Of a DNA stretch of 64,000 bases, positions 10,015 to 18,398 are shown piece by piece. The notes beneath the pieces were generated by a model. It was given only the letters and a program-made list of their open reading frames with translations. It made no database searches and was not told where the DNA came from. The DNA is taken from assembly GCA_001464575.1 (NCBI GenBank), contig LNFE01000200.1:1-64000 (forward strand), read 5' to 3'. The position numbers and the translations under genes are program-made. The first letter of the stretch is position 1. Each line of letters starts with the position of its first letter. Source of the stretch: Acidobacteria bacterium Ga0077553 (GTDB taxonomy: Bacteria; Acidobacteriota; Terriglobia; Bryobacterales; Bryobacteraceae).

Positions 10015-11193
10015 CTATGTGCTCATACCGCGGGCGTCGATGCGCCACACGGCCTCGACCTGCTGGCCGCGGGTGGCAAAGATGCGATCGTAGAGATTGA
10101 CGGTGGGATCGCAGTGCGGAATGACAAGTTCCAGGCGGTCGCCGAGAGCGACAGGAAGGGAGGACCGGCGGACGTCGAGCCGGGCGTGTTCATCGCCCGC
10201 GAAGGAGTAGACGGCGCCTTCGATGCCTTTCACGACCGGCGGGAACGGCATGTCGGTAGCAAAGGCTTTCAAGCCGGCGTCCAGGATTGCCTGCTCGCGG
10301 CCCGGCATGCTGTAGACGGTCGACAGGACGGTGAGGGAGTTGGCGAAATCGTCGAACCGATCGCCGGTGGGGCCGCCAATGCGGTCGTAGTCAAGGTCCA
10401 TGAACAGGTAAGAACCCGGCTGCAGTTCGGTCAGGCCGTCCATCTCGCCGTCGATATTGTAGGTTCCGGTGGAGGCGCCGGAGAGCCATGGGCACGGGAT
10501 ACCCTTTGCTTCGAGGGCGCGGCGGGTGGCGATAGCGGGGGCCATCGCCTCGAGGCTGGAAGCGGCGCGTTCGGCGAAACCGATCACGTGGGAGGCGTGG
10601 CCGGCGTAGGCCTGAATCCCTTTCAGCGTCAGGTGGGGGAGCCGGGCGACGTGTTCGGCCAGCGCGATGGCGTCAGCGCCGGGCGCGACGCCCGTGCGGT
10701 TGGTGACGTTGAGGTCGAGCGCGACGTGGAGCTGGACGCCAGCGGCGGCGGCGGCGGCGTTGAGGTCATCGGCGTTCTGGGCGTGGTCGAGGACGAGGAT
10801 GAGATCGGAGATCCGGCTCGCCAGGCGGACGGCGCGTTCGATGCGATGGCGACCGACCATGGGGGTAGTGACCAGGATGCTGTCAATGCCTGCCGCGGCG
10901 AAGGCTTCAGCCTCGCCCAGTTTGGCCGAGCAGGCGCCGGCAGCTCCCGCCTGGAGCGTAAGGTGGGCGATTTGCGAGCATTTGTGGGACTTGCCGTGGG
11001 GACGGAGGGCGCGGCCATGATCCCGGGCATAAGTGGCCATCCTTTGGATGTTCCCGTTGAGCGCGTCGAGATCGACGCAAAGGGCTGGGGTAGGCAGGTC
11101 CTCCTTGGCCAGCTTGCCCTGGACATCGCCGGAGGCGAGCATCTGCTCCACTTCAGCCCAGGTGCGGGAAGTCGTCTGCAAAAGTGAGGCCAT
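10015..11193 (-). CDS. PLP enzyme of the D-threonine aldolase / D-serine dehydratase-like family
   Basis: 392 residues. The fold-type III (alanine-racemase-like) PLP site is visible as 'RPHGKSHK', with K68 as the expected Schiff-base lysine. The C-terminal metal-site motif 'IPHCDPTVNLYD' matches D-threonine aldolases and DSD1-type D-serine dehydratases. Expected chemistry is retro-aldol cleavage of D-threonine-like beta-hydroxy-D-amino acids, or dehydration of D-serine, with a divalent metal. The two cannot be separated by eye. It is divergent from the kinase gene with only 34 bases between the starts. There is no clear Shine-Dalgarno sequence, but a TAAGCT hexamer lies six bases before the ATG. 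Confidence 0.88.
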   Translation of the reverse strand: MASLLQTTSRTWAEVEQMLASGDVQGKLAKEDLPTPALCVDLDALNGNIQRMATYARDHGRALRPHGKSHKCSQIAHLTLQAGAAGACSAKLGEAEAFAAAGIDSILVTTPMVGRHRIERAVRLASRISDLILVLDHAQNADDLNAAAAAAGVQLHVALDLNVTNRTGVAPGADAIALAEHVARLPHLTLKGIQAYAGHASHVIGFAERAASSLEAMAPAIATRRALEAKGIPCPWLSGASTGTYNIDGEMDGLTELQPGSYLFMDLDYDRIGGPTGDRFDDFANSLTVLSTVYSMPGREQAILDAGLKAFATDMPFPPVVKGIEGAVYSFAGDEHARLDVRRSSLPVALGDRLELVIPHCDPTVNLYDRIFATRGQQVEAVWRIDARGMST

Positions 11194-11199
11194 TCCGGT

Positions 11200-11205
11200 A
11201 GCTTA
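11200..11205 (-). promoter_or_regulatory. Possible -10 element of the D-threonine-aldolase-like gene
   Basis: On the minus strand the hexamer TAAGCT (pattern TANNNT) ends six bases before the ATG at 11193, and no Shine-Dalgarno sequence is present. This spacing is typical of leaderless transcripts. No matching -35 is obvious. The assignment is inference. Confidence 0.3.
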
Positions 11206-11215
11206 GCGCACGCGC

Positions 11216-11221
11216 TATCCT
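11216..11221 (+). promoter_or_regulatory. Possible -10 element of the kinase gene
   Basis: TATCCT lies six bases before the ATG at 11228, with no Shine-Dalgarno sequence between them. The layout suggests a leaderless mRNA. No good -35 is visible. Confidence 0.33.
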
Positions 11222-11227
11222 GTTGCG

Positions 11228-12964
11228 ATGGAAAGCTTAGGTCGCTACGAGCTACGGGGAGAGTTAGGCCGCGGAGGCATGGGAGTAGTCTACCGGGCCT
11301 ATGACCCAACGCTGGACCGGGAGGTGGCGATCAAGAGCGTCCGCCTGGAAGGCGTAACGGAGGCGGAGCGAGCGAGCCTCGAAGAGCGGTTGTCGCGGGA
11401 GGCCCGGAGCGCGGCGCAGTTGCGCCACCCGAACATTGTGCAGGTCTACGACTTCTTCCGCATCGAAGACCGGGCCTACATCGTGATGGAGTTTGTCCGG
11501 GGCGCCATGTTGGAGGCAATGATCCTCGCTGGCGTGCAGCAGAACGTTCCCATGATCGTGCAGGTGCTGCGACAGGCCGCTTCCGCGCTGGACGCGGCGC
11601 ACGCGGAAGGAATTGTGCACCGGGACATTAAGCCAGGCAACATGCTGCTCGATGAGATGGGCAACATCAAGATCACCGACTTTGGGATTGCGCGGCGCAT
11701 GGCGGCCGGGGCCACGGAGACGCAGGCGGGGTTTGGCACCACGGTGGGAACCCTGGGTTACATGGCGCCTGAGCAGATTCGCGGGGAGCCGGTGGACGGG
11801 CGGGCCGATCAGTTTTCGTTGGGCGTGGTGGCCTATCAGCTGTTCACCGGCCAAATGCCGTTTCAGGCCGACTCGTGGATCGCCCTGTCGTACAAAATCA
11901 TTAACGAGATGCCAACGCCGGCATCGACGTTTAACCCGTTGGTTTCGCCGGTGATGCAGGCGGCGCTCGAACGGGCGACCGCCAAGCACCCGGCGGCCCG
12001 ATTCCCGCAGTGTGTCGACTTTGTGGACGCCTTGGCGGCGACGGTGGCGGCGAAACCCGATGCTTCGTCCACTCTGATGAAAAAGGCGTTGATCCTGCTG
12101 CCGGTGGCTGCGGTGGTGGTGGCGATTGTATTTGGGATGGTCTGGCGGGCTCGCGACACCGTGACGCAAATCGGCGATGCCCCGCCGCCCCCGCAGCCGG
12201 TGGAGACCGCGGCGATCCCAGCCAAAACGGAGGTGCCGACCGGTCCGGTATCGCTGGCGGCGCCGCCCACTGCGGCTCCAACGGCAGCGCCGTCCCTGTC
12301 GCTCGTCGTCGACGGGCTGCCCATGGAGTTCGCCCTGATCCCGGCCGCTCAGTTCTTCATGGGTTCGGATGTGGATACCGAAGACCAGCGGCCCCGGCAC
12401 CTGGTCCGGCTGACGAAGCCGTTTCAGATGGGGCGTACCGAGGTGACCCAGAAACAGTGGAACGCCGTGATGACCGGCAAGGCTACCGGGGCAAATTTGC
12501 CGAAGGCGAACGTCTCCTGGAATGAGGTGCAAGGCTTCTTGGCTAAGTTGAACGCGTTGAACGACGGCTTCCATTACCGACTGCCGACCGAAGCCGAATG
12601 GGAGTACGCCGCACGGGCGAATTCCCCGGACGACCGGCCGCGGAACATCGACGATATGGTTTGGCACCAATCCAATAGCGGACAGGTCGCCCATGAGATC
12701 GCGACGCGGATCCCCAATGCGTTCGGGCTCTACGACATGCTGGGGAACGTGGCCGAGTGGACGGCGGATTGGGCAGACATGGAATACTACCGCTCTTCGC
12801 CGCCAGCGGACCCGAAAGGCCCGAAGACGGGCACGACGAAGGTGGTGCGGGGCGGGAACTTCGATTCGCAGCCGATGAATTTATCGGTGACGTGGCGCTT
12901 TGCGGATGCTCCGGACGCGAAGTTTCCCGAGATTGGATTCCGGGTGGTGCGGGAGCAGAAGTAG
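11228..12964 (+). CDS. Ser/Thr protein kinase fused to an FGE/SUMF1-type domain
   Basis: 578 residues. The Hanks-type kinase domain (about 1-270) shows a glycine loop ('GELGRGGMGVVY'), K36, HRD at 131-133, 'DIKPGN', DFG 151-153 and APE 180-182, so it should be active. A transmembrane helix follows (about 287-306), then a Pro/Ala linker. From about residue 355 there is a formylglycine-generating-enzyme-type domain ('FMGSDVDTEDQRPRH', 'GRTEVTQKQWN', 'YRLPTEAEWEYAAR', 'NVAEWTADW', 'VVRGGNF'). I see no paired active-site cysteines, so this domain more likely binds ligand or protein than oxidises cysteine. The topology puts the kinase in the cytoplasm and the FGE-like domain outside, as in a sensor kinase. 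Confidence 0.93.
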   Translation: MESLGRYELRGELGRGGMGVVYRAYDPTLDREVAIKSVRLEGVTEAERASLEERLSREARSAAQLRHPNIVQVYDFFRIEDRAYIVMEFVRGAMLEAMILAGVQQNVPMIVQVLRQAASALDAAHAEGIVHRDIKPGNMLLDEMGNIKITDFGIARRMAAGATETQAGFGTTVGTLGYMAPEQIRGEPVDGRADQFSLGVVAYQLFTGQMPFQADSWIALSYKIINEMPTPASTFNPLVSPVMQAALERATAKHPAARFPQCVDFVDALAATVAAKPDASSTLMKKALILLPVAAVVVAIVFGMVWRARDTVTQIGDAPPPPQPVETAAIPAKTEVPTGPVSLAAPPTAAPTAAPSLSLVVDGLPMEFALIPAAQFFMGSDVDTEDQRPRHLVRLTKPFQMGRTEVTQKQWNAVMTGKATGANLPKANVSWNEVQGFLAKLNALNDGFHYRLPTEAEWEYAARANSPDDRPRNIDDMVWHQSNSGQVAHEIATRIPNAFGLYDMLGNVAEWTADWADMEYYRSSPPADPKGPKTGTTKVVRGGNFDSQPMNLSVTWRFADAPDAKFPEIGFRVVREQK

Positions 12965-12968
12965 CGGT

Positions 12969-13196
12969 ATGTCGCGCGGATGGGAGAGTAAGGACGTCGA
13001 GTCACAACAGGCCGAGCGCGAATCGCGCGAGCGGCCTTCCCCGCCTCCGACCGAACAGGAACGGCGACGGCAGAGCCTAGAGCTATCTCTAACGGCGGCC
13101 AAACGGGACTTGGCCGCGGCTAAGCATCCCAGGCATCAGGCGATGTTGGCCGAGGCGGTCCGCCATCTGGAAGCGGAGATCGCTAAGTTAGTCTGA
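12969..13196 (+). CDS. Small conserved-looking charged protein, 75 residues
   Basis: It starts four bases after the kinase stop, so it is probably cotranscribed. The open frame extends further upstream inside the kinase gene, but ATG 12969 gives the natural start 'MSRGWESKDVE'. The protein is hydrophilic, with a Pro-rich joint ('RPSPPPTEQERRR') followed by a predicted helix or coiled coil ('LELSLTAAKRDLAAAKHPRH'). I recall similar 'SRGWESK' starts in other acidobacterial small proteins of unknown function, but cannot confirm it here. Its stop lies two bases from the CCA end of the convergent tRNA-Lys gene, leaving no room for a terminator. Confidence 0.65.
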   Translation: MSRGWESKDVESQQAERESRERPSPPPTEQERRRQSLELSLTAAKRDLAAAKHPRHQAMLAEAVRHLEAEIAKLV

Positions 13197-13198
13197 AA

Positions 13199-13274
13199 TG
13201 GTGAGTCGGCCGGGGCTCGAACCCGGGACCACCGCATTAAAAGTGCGATGCTCTACCAACTGAGCTACCGACTC
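13199..13274 (-). tRNA. tRNA-Lys (anticodon UUU), CCA encoded
   Basis: On the minus strand the acceptor arm GAGTCGG/CCGACTC (13268-13274 with 13203-13209) pairs perfectly. The D arm reads GCTCAGTTGGTAGAGC, the anticodon loop is CTTTTAA (anticodon TTT at 13239-13241), and the T arm is CCGGGTTCGAGCCCCGG. Discriminator A (13202) is followed by genomically encoded CCA (13199-13201). Length is 76 bases. It is convergent with the small protein gene, whose stop ends at 13196. Confidence 0.98.
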
Positions 13275-13304
13275 ACGGGCTCAATAGATAGAATACCAAA
13301 TACC

Positions 13305-14402
13305 TTACGCTAAACGTATCTCGCGGCGGTCGATTTTTGCCCAATCCCACACGCCCAGGCCCAGTGCGCCCGCTATTTCCACATGTTCCGGCTGCCGGTG
13401 CGTGTAGTGACTGAACTCATCCGGGATGTCCTCAACCAGCTTCTTCATGCCCACGGCCACTCGCTTTTCGTCGAGCACCCGCCAGCCGACGTGGTCCATC
13501 GCCACCGGGTCCGTGGCAAAGTACATCTTCTTGTGCTCCCAAACAAACTGGGGCTTGGCGCCGGGGCCGCCGTGATAAAGGCCCTTGATGCCGTCCATGA
13601 TGTTCAGCACCGTTTTGTTGCGGATCACCGGGATCGAAACCGAAGAGGGGATGAACGCGTTGCAGGCATTGAGCGTGGTCGTCGCATGGCTGCGGTTCAC
13701 GTTGTTGACGAGGCCGTGCGAGAGGTTCTTCAGTGCCATCGTAATGCCAGCCGATTGGTGGTCCTTCAGCAGGCACAAATTGATGAGCTTGTTGACGTCC
13801 TTGGTAATGAAGCGGGAGGCAAAAGAGCGCCGGGCGGTGAGCGAAGCGGGATCCTGACCGGGCAGGACGAGCGCCATCTCCATATAGTGATCGGGGTCGT
13901 AGCCTTCAATCGCTTGCTGCAGCTCTTCGTACCGTTCGGCGGCGTGAGTCCAGCGGACCTTTTCGGGCAGCCACTTGTCGAAGCCGGCTTCCAGGAACTC
14001 GGCGCGGTAACGGTCGTAGCAAACGATGTCCTGGGACTTGATGCCGATGGCGTTCAAGCTAGCGATAATCTCGCGAACCACCTCCGGGGCGGAGATGACG
14101 TGCGGCCGGCCGACCGGATTGAGCTTGATGCCAACAACGTCGCCGGGCTGAAAGAAGAGCTTCCAGGCGCTCTGCCAATCGTCGGCGCCGGTGAGACCCA
14201 CCATGCCCCGCTGCACCATTTCCCGCACGGGCTCGGCCTGATAGGCGCCGCTGACAATGGAGCCCGCATGCTCGACGGAAACCACCCGGCCTTTGAAGAG
14301 TCCCGGGATGCCGAGTTTGCTCAGCTCCGTTTTCGACGACACGCACGACGCCAGCGCCAAAGGTCCGGCGGCCAACGTACCGAGAAACTTTCTACGATGC
14401 AT
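13305..14402 (-). CDS. Exported DUF362 family protein
   Basis: About 365 residues from the ATG at 14402, chosen because it opens directly on a twin-arginine signal ('MHRRKFLGTLAAG', then 'ALASC'). In-frame starts at 14423 and 14432 are possible, and none has a convincing Shine-Dalgarno sequence. The body matches DUF362 ('GIKLNPVGRPHVISAPEVV', 'LKDHQSAGITMALKNLSHG', 'ATDPVAMDHVGWRVLDEKR'). Some DUF362 proteins carry Fe-S clusters, but no ferredoxin-type Cys motif is visible here. The residue after the hydrophobic stretch is Cys, so it may be a lipoprotein. The start overlaps the stop of the upstream glycosidase gene by 11 bases. Function is unknown. Confidence 0.85.
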   Translation of the reverse strand: MHRRKFLGTLAAGPLALASCVSSKTELSKLGIPGLFKGRVVSVEHAGSIVSGAYQAEPVREMVQRGMVGLTGADDWQSAWKLFFQPGDVVGIKLNPVGRPHVISAPEVVREIIASLNAIGIKSQDIVCYDRYRAEFLEAGFDKWLPEKVRWTHAAERYEELQQAIEGYDPDHYMEMALVLPGQDPASLTARRSFASRFITKDVNKLINLCLLKDHQSAGITMALKNLSHGLVNNVNRSHATTTLNACNAFIPSSVSIPVIRNKTVLNIMDGIKGLYHGGPGAKPQFVWEHKKMYFATDPVAMDHVGWRVLDEKRVAVGMKKLVEDIPDEFSHYTHRQPEHVEIAGALGLGVWDWAKIDRREIRLA

Positions 14403-15459
14403 GCACAAGCGCGGAGCGTTCATGCCTGACATTATGCGTCACTTCGCCCAGCGCCGCGCGGCACTCCGCCAAGGGCACCTCGCCGGGGTCGCGCGGCCCC
14501 GGCCGCCATACCCAGGGCATGGCCAACTGAAGCCCAAACGCGGCGGAGTGGCGAATGAACTCCGCCGCCGAGATGTCGGGCCACCCGCCGTGCCCCGGCG
14601 GCACCACGCGCGCTCCCTGCGGATAGAATTCGCCGATACCGACGACTAGTTGCTCCTGATATGGCGCCACGCGACTCTCCAGCACCCGAACGAAATCGTA
14701 CTCGTCGCCGTAATAATGAAACGTGAGGAAATCGCGCGCGGGGTCCAGCAGATAGGCCCAGCGGCCCATCCACCGGGCGGTCATGCTGCCGATGGAGAAC
14801 TGAGCGTTGGTGGCGTGATGCACGGCCTCGCGCGTCCGCTCCAAGCGGTCGGCTATTTCGGCGAAACTCAGCTGATGGGCGTCGGGCACGGCGGGGCAGC
14901 CGACGCCGGATGGCTCGGCGTACCAGTGTTCGCGCCGCTGCATCACCATCTCCGGTTCATTGATCAACTCATAGCCAAGGACGTTCGGATGATCGTGAAC
15001 CACCTCCCAGAACGGCGCGAAGACATTGCCAACGAGCGCTTCAAACAGATCGGGATGACGCAGCAGACGGCCATGCCCCTGCTTCACCATGCTGGTTCCT
15101 GGAATGCCTTCCGGGCTGAACGCTAGCGTGTGATCGAGCAGGACAAACAGAATGGAGATGCCGTGGCGGGCCGCCGTATCGAGCGCCACCCGCACGGCCG
15201 GAGCCACGCACGGCTCCAGCCCAACCGGCCGTTCGCCCATGAACCGGATGCCATTGCGTCCGTCGCAGAAAACGAACCAACGGACTAGGCGGCAGCCGTC
15301 TGCGGCGAGGGCGGCGAAGTCGGCGTCGAGCAGGGCGGCGCGGTCCGGCGCCTCTATGCCCAGCGGTGCGCCCGGCGACGCTCCAAAATCCCAGCCATAG
15401 TGCAGCCGGAAGTTGATACCCAACTGGAGCGGCGCGCCCTTTACGATTCGGTTGCCCAT
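14392..15459 (-). CDS. Clan GH-A (GH5-like) glycoside hydrolase
   Basis: About 355 residues from ATG 15459. The open frame runs on to 15918, but that part is the antisense shadow of the Gfo/Idh/MocA gene. The TIM-barrel glycosidase signature is clear: 'LGYELINEPE' (acid/base Glu after Asn) and 'VGIGEFYPQG' (candidate nucleophile Glu). 'FRLHYGWDFGASPG' begins the barrel. There is no signal peptide, so it should act in the cytoplasm. Substrate is unknown and the exact family was not resolved. It is divergent from the oxidoreductase across about 100 bases, and the pair may handle the same sugar. Confidence 0.82.
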   Translation of the reverse strand: MGNRIVKGAPLQLGINFRLHYGWDFGASPGAPLGIEAPDRAALLDADFAALAADGCRLVRWFVFCDGRNGIRFMGERPVGLEPCVAPAVRVALDTAARHGISILFVLLDHTLAFSPEGIPGTSMVKQGHGRLLRHPDLFEALVGNVFAPFWEVVHDHPNVLGYELINEPEMVMQRREHWYAEPSGVGCPAVPDAHQLSFAEIADRLERTREAVHHATNAQFSIGSMTARWMGRWAYLLDPARDFLTFHYYGDEYDFVRVLESRVAPYQEQLVVGIGEFYPQGARVVPPGHGGWPDISAAEFIRHSAAFGLQLAMPWVWRPGPRDPGEVPLAECRAALGEVTHNVRHERSALVHAS

Positions 15460-15546
15460 GTCGTTGTAGACGCCTGGGGTGGGGCGATTGTCGGATGGCT
15501 GGATGTAAATCTTTGCCCGCCGCCGGTACGATAAACTAGGGCCTTT

Positions 15547-15552
15547 AAGGAG
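15547..15552 (+). promoter_or_regulatory. Strong ribosome binding site deciding a TTG start
   Basis: AAGGAG is placed six bases before the TTG at 15559. No ATG or GTG occurs at a usable position upstream of the Rossmann strand, so this site fixes the TTG start of the oxidoreductase. Confidence 0.8.
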
Positions 15553-15558
15553 ATTCCA

Positions 15559-16572
15559 TTGCGAGTAGGGATTATCGGAACTGGCGCGATCGCCAACATG
15601 CACGCACGCGCCTACAAGGCGATCGGATACAAGATCACGGTTTGCTCGAACGGCAACGAGGAACGCGGCCAAGCGTTCGCGGCCGCCAACGGTGCGGAGT
15701 TCGTTCGCAACTATGAGGACGTCTGCCGCCATCCGGAAGTGGACTATGTGGATGTCTGCACGTTCCCAAGTTTCCGGCTCCAGGCGGTGGAACTCTGCGC
15801 CCAGACCAAAAAACACGTGTTGGTGCAAAAGCCGATGGCGCTGAGCATCGAAACGGCGCAACGGATGATCACGGTGGCCAAGGAAGGCGGGATTACGCTG
15901 GGCGTCGTCAGCCAGCACCGGTTCGACGATTCGACTCTGTTCCTCAAAAAGGCGATCGCCGACGGCCGCCTGGGCAAGCTGCTGCAGGCCGATGCTTATG
16001 TGAAGTGGTATCGGTCGGCCGAATATTATTCCCGCCCCATCAAGGGTTCCTGGGATGTGGAAGGTGGCGGCGCGCTAATCAACCAAGGCATTCACCAGGT
16101 GGATATTCTGCTGGCGCTGGCCGGCAAGGTGAAGGATGTGGTGGGCGCGTGGCAACTCGGCGCGATGCATCAGATTGAGTCTGAAGACGTCGTGAATGCA
16201 CTGCTCCGGTTTGAGAATGGAGCAACTGGCGTGATTCAGGCTTCAACGGCCATTTGGCCCGGCTATTCGGATCGCGTGGAGTTGCACGGCACCAAAGGCA
16301 CGGCGGTGATGACGGGCGACAAGTTGACGACGTGGGATGTCCGCGATGACTTCGGCGATCCCGCTCCAGTGGAGAGCAAAATCAGCTCCGGCGCCTCGGA
16401 CCCGATGGCGATTCCGCTGACGCCGCTTGAACGGCAGTTCCGGGATTTTGGCGACGCCTGCCAGAACGGTACGCCGCCGACGGTATCGGGCGAAGAGGGG
16501 CTGAAGGCGCTGCAGCTGGTGCTCAGCGTGTATCAATCCTGCCGCGAAGAGCGCCGCGTGGTGATCAGTTAA
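15559..16572 (+). CDS. Gfo/Idh/MocA family NAD(P)-dependent oxidoreductase
   Basis: 337 residues, beginning with TTG behind a perfect AAGGAG site. The Rossmann fold opens at once ('VGIIGTGAIANMHARAYKA'). The sugar-dehydrogenase Lys-Pro motif is 'VQKPMALSIETA'. The C-terminal domain contains 'GSWDVEGGGALINQGIHQVD', with the His typical of the active site. The family oxidises or reduces sugars and inositols with NAD(P). The substrate here is unknown. Homoserine kinase follows four bases after the stop, so the genes are likely cotranscribed although their pathways differ. Confidence 0.92.
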   Translation: MRVGIIGTGAIANMHARAYKAIGYKITVCSNGNEERGQAFAAANGAEFVRNYEDVCRHPEVDYVDVCTFPSFRLQAVELCAQTKKHVLVQKPMALSIETAQRMITVAKEGGITLGVVSQHRFDDSTLFLKKAIADGRLGKLLQADAYVKWYRSAEYYSRPIKGSWDVEGGGALINQGIHQVDILLALAGKVKDVVGAWQLGAMHQIESEDVVNALLRFENGATGVIQASTAIWPGYSDRVELHGTKGTAVMTGDKLTTWDVRDDFGDPAPVESKISSGASDPMAIPLTPLERQFRDFGDACQNGTPPTVSGEEGLKALQLVLSVYQSCREERRVVIS

Positions 16573-16576
16573 CCCG

Positions 16577-17485
16577 ATGTGGACGGTGCGGGTGCCGGCT
16601 TCGAGCGCTAATCTCGGGCCCGGCTTTGACGCCCTCGGGTTAGCATTCGGTCTCTACCTGACTTGCCGGTTCGCCCCGGCCGAAACACTGTCGATTACCG
16701 CGCAAGGCCGCGACGCCGGCGAGATTTCGACGGGTAGCGACAACTTCATCTGGCAAACGGCGTTGCGCGTCGCGGCCGATCTCGGCCGGGAGCTGCCGCC
16801 CGTGGCGCTCGAGATCGAGAACGACATTCCGCTGGGCAAGGGCTTGGGTTCAAGCGCCGCGGCGCTGACGGCGGGGGTGGTGATCGCCGACCGGATGCTC
16901 GGCTTGGGCTGGCCGATCACGCGGATTCTGGACGAGGCCGCCCGGCTCGAAGGCCATCCGGATAACGTGGCGGCCTGCGTGTTGGGCTCGATTGTCGCAA
17001 GCGCCATCGACGGCCATGGCATTGCGCGGGCCGTACGCCTGGAGATTCCGGTGCGCTTCGGCGTAGCCGTGGTGGTCCCGGATTTTGTGTTGCCGACGAA
17101 AGAAGCTCGTGCGGCGCTGCCGGATAGCTACTCCAAGGCCGATTGCATCTTTAACGTCCAGCGGAGTTCGCTGCTGATTGCCGCGCTGGCCACCGGCAAC
17201 GTCTCGGCGTTCCCGGCGGCGCTCGAAGACCGGCTGCATCAGCCCTACCGGGCCAAGCTGGTACCGGGCCTCGAAGAGATGCTCAAGCTGCGGGCTCCGG
17301 GGCTGTTGGGTTGCGCGCTTTCGGGCGCCGGCCCGTCGATTCTAGTGTTTTTTGAACGCGGCAACGAAGAGGTCTGCGACTTGGTCCGGCAGATCTTCGC
17401 GCTGCATGGCCATGCGGCCGAGATACATCATGCACCCGTCGCGCAAGACGGGTTATCCATTGTGGAGTCCTATGCAACAGAGTAA
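16577..17485 (+). CDS. thrB: Homoserine kinase
   Basis: 302 residues of the GHMP kinase family. It phosphorylates homoserine with ATP in threonine synthesis. Motif 1 is 'VPASSANLGPGFDALG', the ATP loop is 'PLGKGLGSSAAALTAG', and the C-terminal motif is 'ALSGAGPSILVF'. 'LEGHPDNVAAC' is characteristic of ThrB. Length is normal. The end overlaps the next gene by 14 bases, giving translational coupling. Threonine synthase lies about 6.7 kb away on the other strand, so the pathway is not one operon here. Confidence 0.95.
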   Translation: MWTVRVPASSANLGPGFDALGLAFGLYLTCRFAPAETLSITAQGRDAGEISTGSDNFIWQTALRVAADLGRELPPVALEIENDIPLGKGLGSSAAALTAGVVIADRMLGLGWPITRILDEAARLEGHPDNVAACVLGSIVASAIDGHGIARAVRLEIPVRFGVAVVVPDFVLPTKEARAALPDSYSKADCIFNVQRSSLLIAALATGNVSAFPAALEDRLHQPYRAKLVPGLEEMLKLRAPGLLGCALSGAGPSILVFFERGNEEVCDLVRQIFALHGHAAEIHHAPVAQDGLSIVESYATE

Positions 17486-18398
17486 AGATGCCCTGCTCGC
17501 CCAAGGCCTGCCGGCCGAAGATCCGGCCCTGGCCCCAGCTTCCCTGCTCCGGTTTCCCGACGGCGGCGAATACCGGATTGAAATCCCCTCGACCGAGGGC
17601 CCCAAGGCGCTGACCGCCGTGCTCGATGAAGCGCGGATGCGGGACGTACCGGTACACCGGGTCTCGCAAGGCAGCGGCATCATGCTGCTGACGAACTCCG
17701 AGCTGCGCGAGATGCTCGCCATCGGCCGCCAGGCGCGCGTCGAAGTAAACCTGTTTCTGGGACCGCGAGCGGGCTGGGATATCGGCGCACAGAGTGTATC
17801 GCCGACGGGCAAAGCCTTTGCCTTGGCGGCACGCGGCGCCAACCAGTTGGTGCAGAGTTTGGAGGATGTGCGGCGCGGCGTCGATGCCGGGCTACGCAGC
17901 ATTCTCGTGAGCGACATCGGCACCCTGGACGTGATCTCGAACATGCGGGCCAAGGGCCAGTTACCGGCGAATCTGATCATTAAGACCTCGGTGATGATGG
18001 CGCCGGCCAATCCGGCCAGCGCCCGGTTGATTGAACAGCATGGGGCGGACACGATCAACATTCCTTCCGATCTGACGCTGCCGCAGATTGCCAGCATCCG
18101 CGCGGCGATCACCAAGCCGATCGACTTTTACGTGGAGGCACCGGACACGATTGGCGGCTTCATCCGGCACTACGAGGTGGCTGACTTGATCCGCGTGGCC
18201 GCGCCGATCTATCTCAAGTTTGGACTGCGGAATTCGCCGGATGTGTACCCCAGCGGCACCCATCTCGATAGCACCGTGCTGCTGCTCTGCCGCGAGCGGG
18301 TGCGCCGGGCGCAGTTGGCTTGCGAGATGATTGCGCGCTATGCGAGCGAAGCCGTCATGTCGCCGCTCGGCGCGGCGGACTTGGGCGTTCCAGCTTAG
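17472..18398 (+). CDS. TIM-barrel protein resembling peptidase U32 family
   Basis: 308 residues from ATG 17472, with GGAG five bases upstream inside thrB. An upstream extension of the frame lies within thrB. Sequence such as 'RGANQLVQSLEDVRRGVDAG', 'GADTINIPSDLTLPQIASIR' and 'FYVEAPDTIGGFIRHYE' suggests a TIM barrel close to the U32 (collagenase-like) superfamily, but the Cys residues of typical U32 proteases are not evident. I recall conserved proteins of this kind in actinobacteria and acidobacteria without known function. The 14-base overlap with thrB indicates coupled translation. The stop shares four bases with the convergent amidohydrolase stop. Confidence 0.65.
   Translation: MQQSKDALLAQGLPAEDPALAPASLLRFPDGGEYRIEIPSTEGPKALTAVLDEARMRDVPVHRVSQGSGIMLLTNSELREMLAIGRQARVEVNLFLGPRAGWDIGAQSVSPTGKAFALAARGANQLVQSLEDVRRGVDAGLRSILVSDIGTLDVISNMRAKGQLPANLIIKTSVMMAPANPASARLIEQHGADTINIPSDLTLPQIASIRAAITKPIDFYVEAPDTIGGFIRHYEVADLIRVAAPIYLKFGLRNSPDVYPSGTHLDSTVLLLCRERVRRAQLACEMIARYASEAVMSPLGAADLGVPA

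Noticed and set aside
9955-11187. 410-residue plus-strand frame opposite the D-threonine-aldolase-like gene
   Set aside because: Shadow frame without recognisable motifs. The minus strand has the PLP and metal motifs.
11264-12694. 476-residue minus-strand frame opposite the kinase
   Set aside because: Arg/His-rich composition typical of an antisense frame.
15460-15918. N-terminal extension of the glycosidase frame
   Set aside because: It is antisense to the Gfo/Idh/MocA gene and its sequence is unlike any glycosidase N-terminus.
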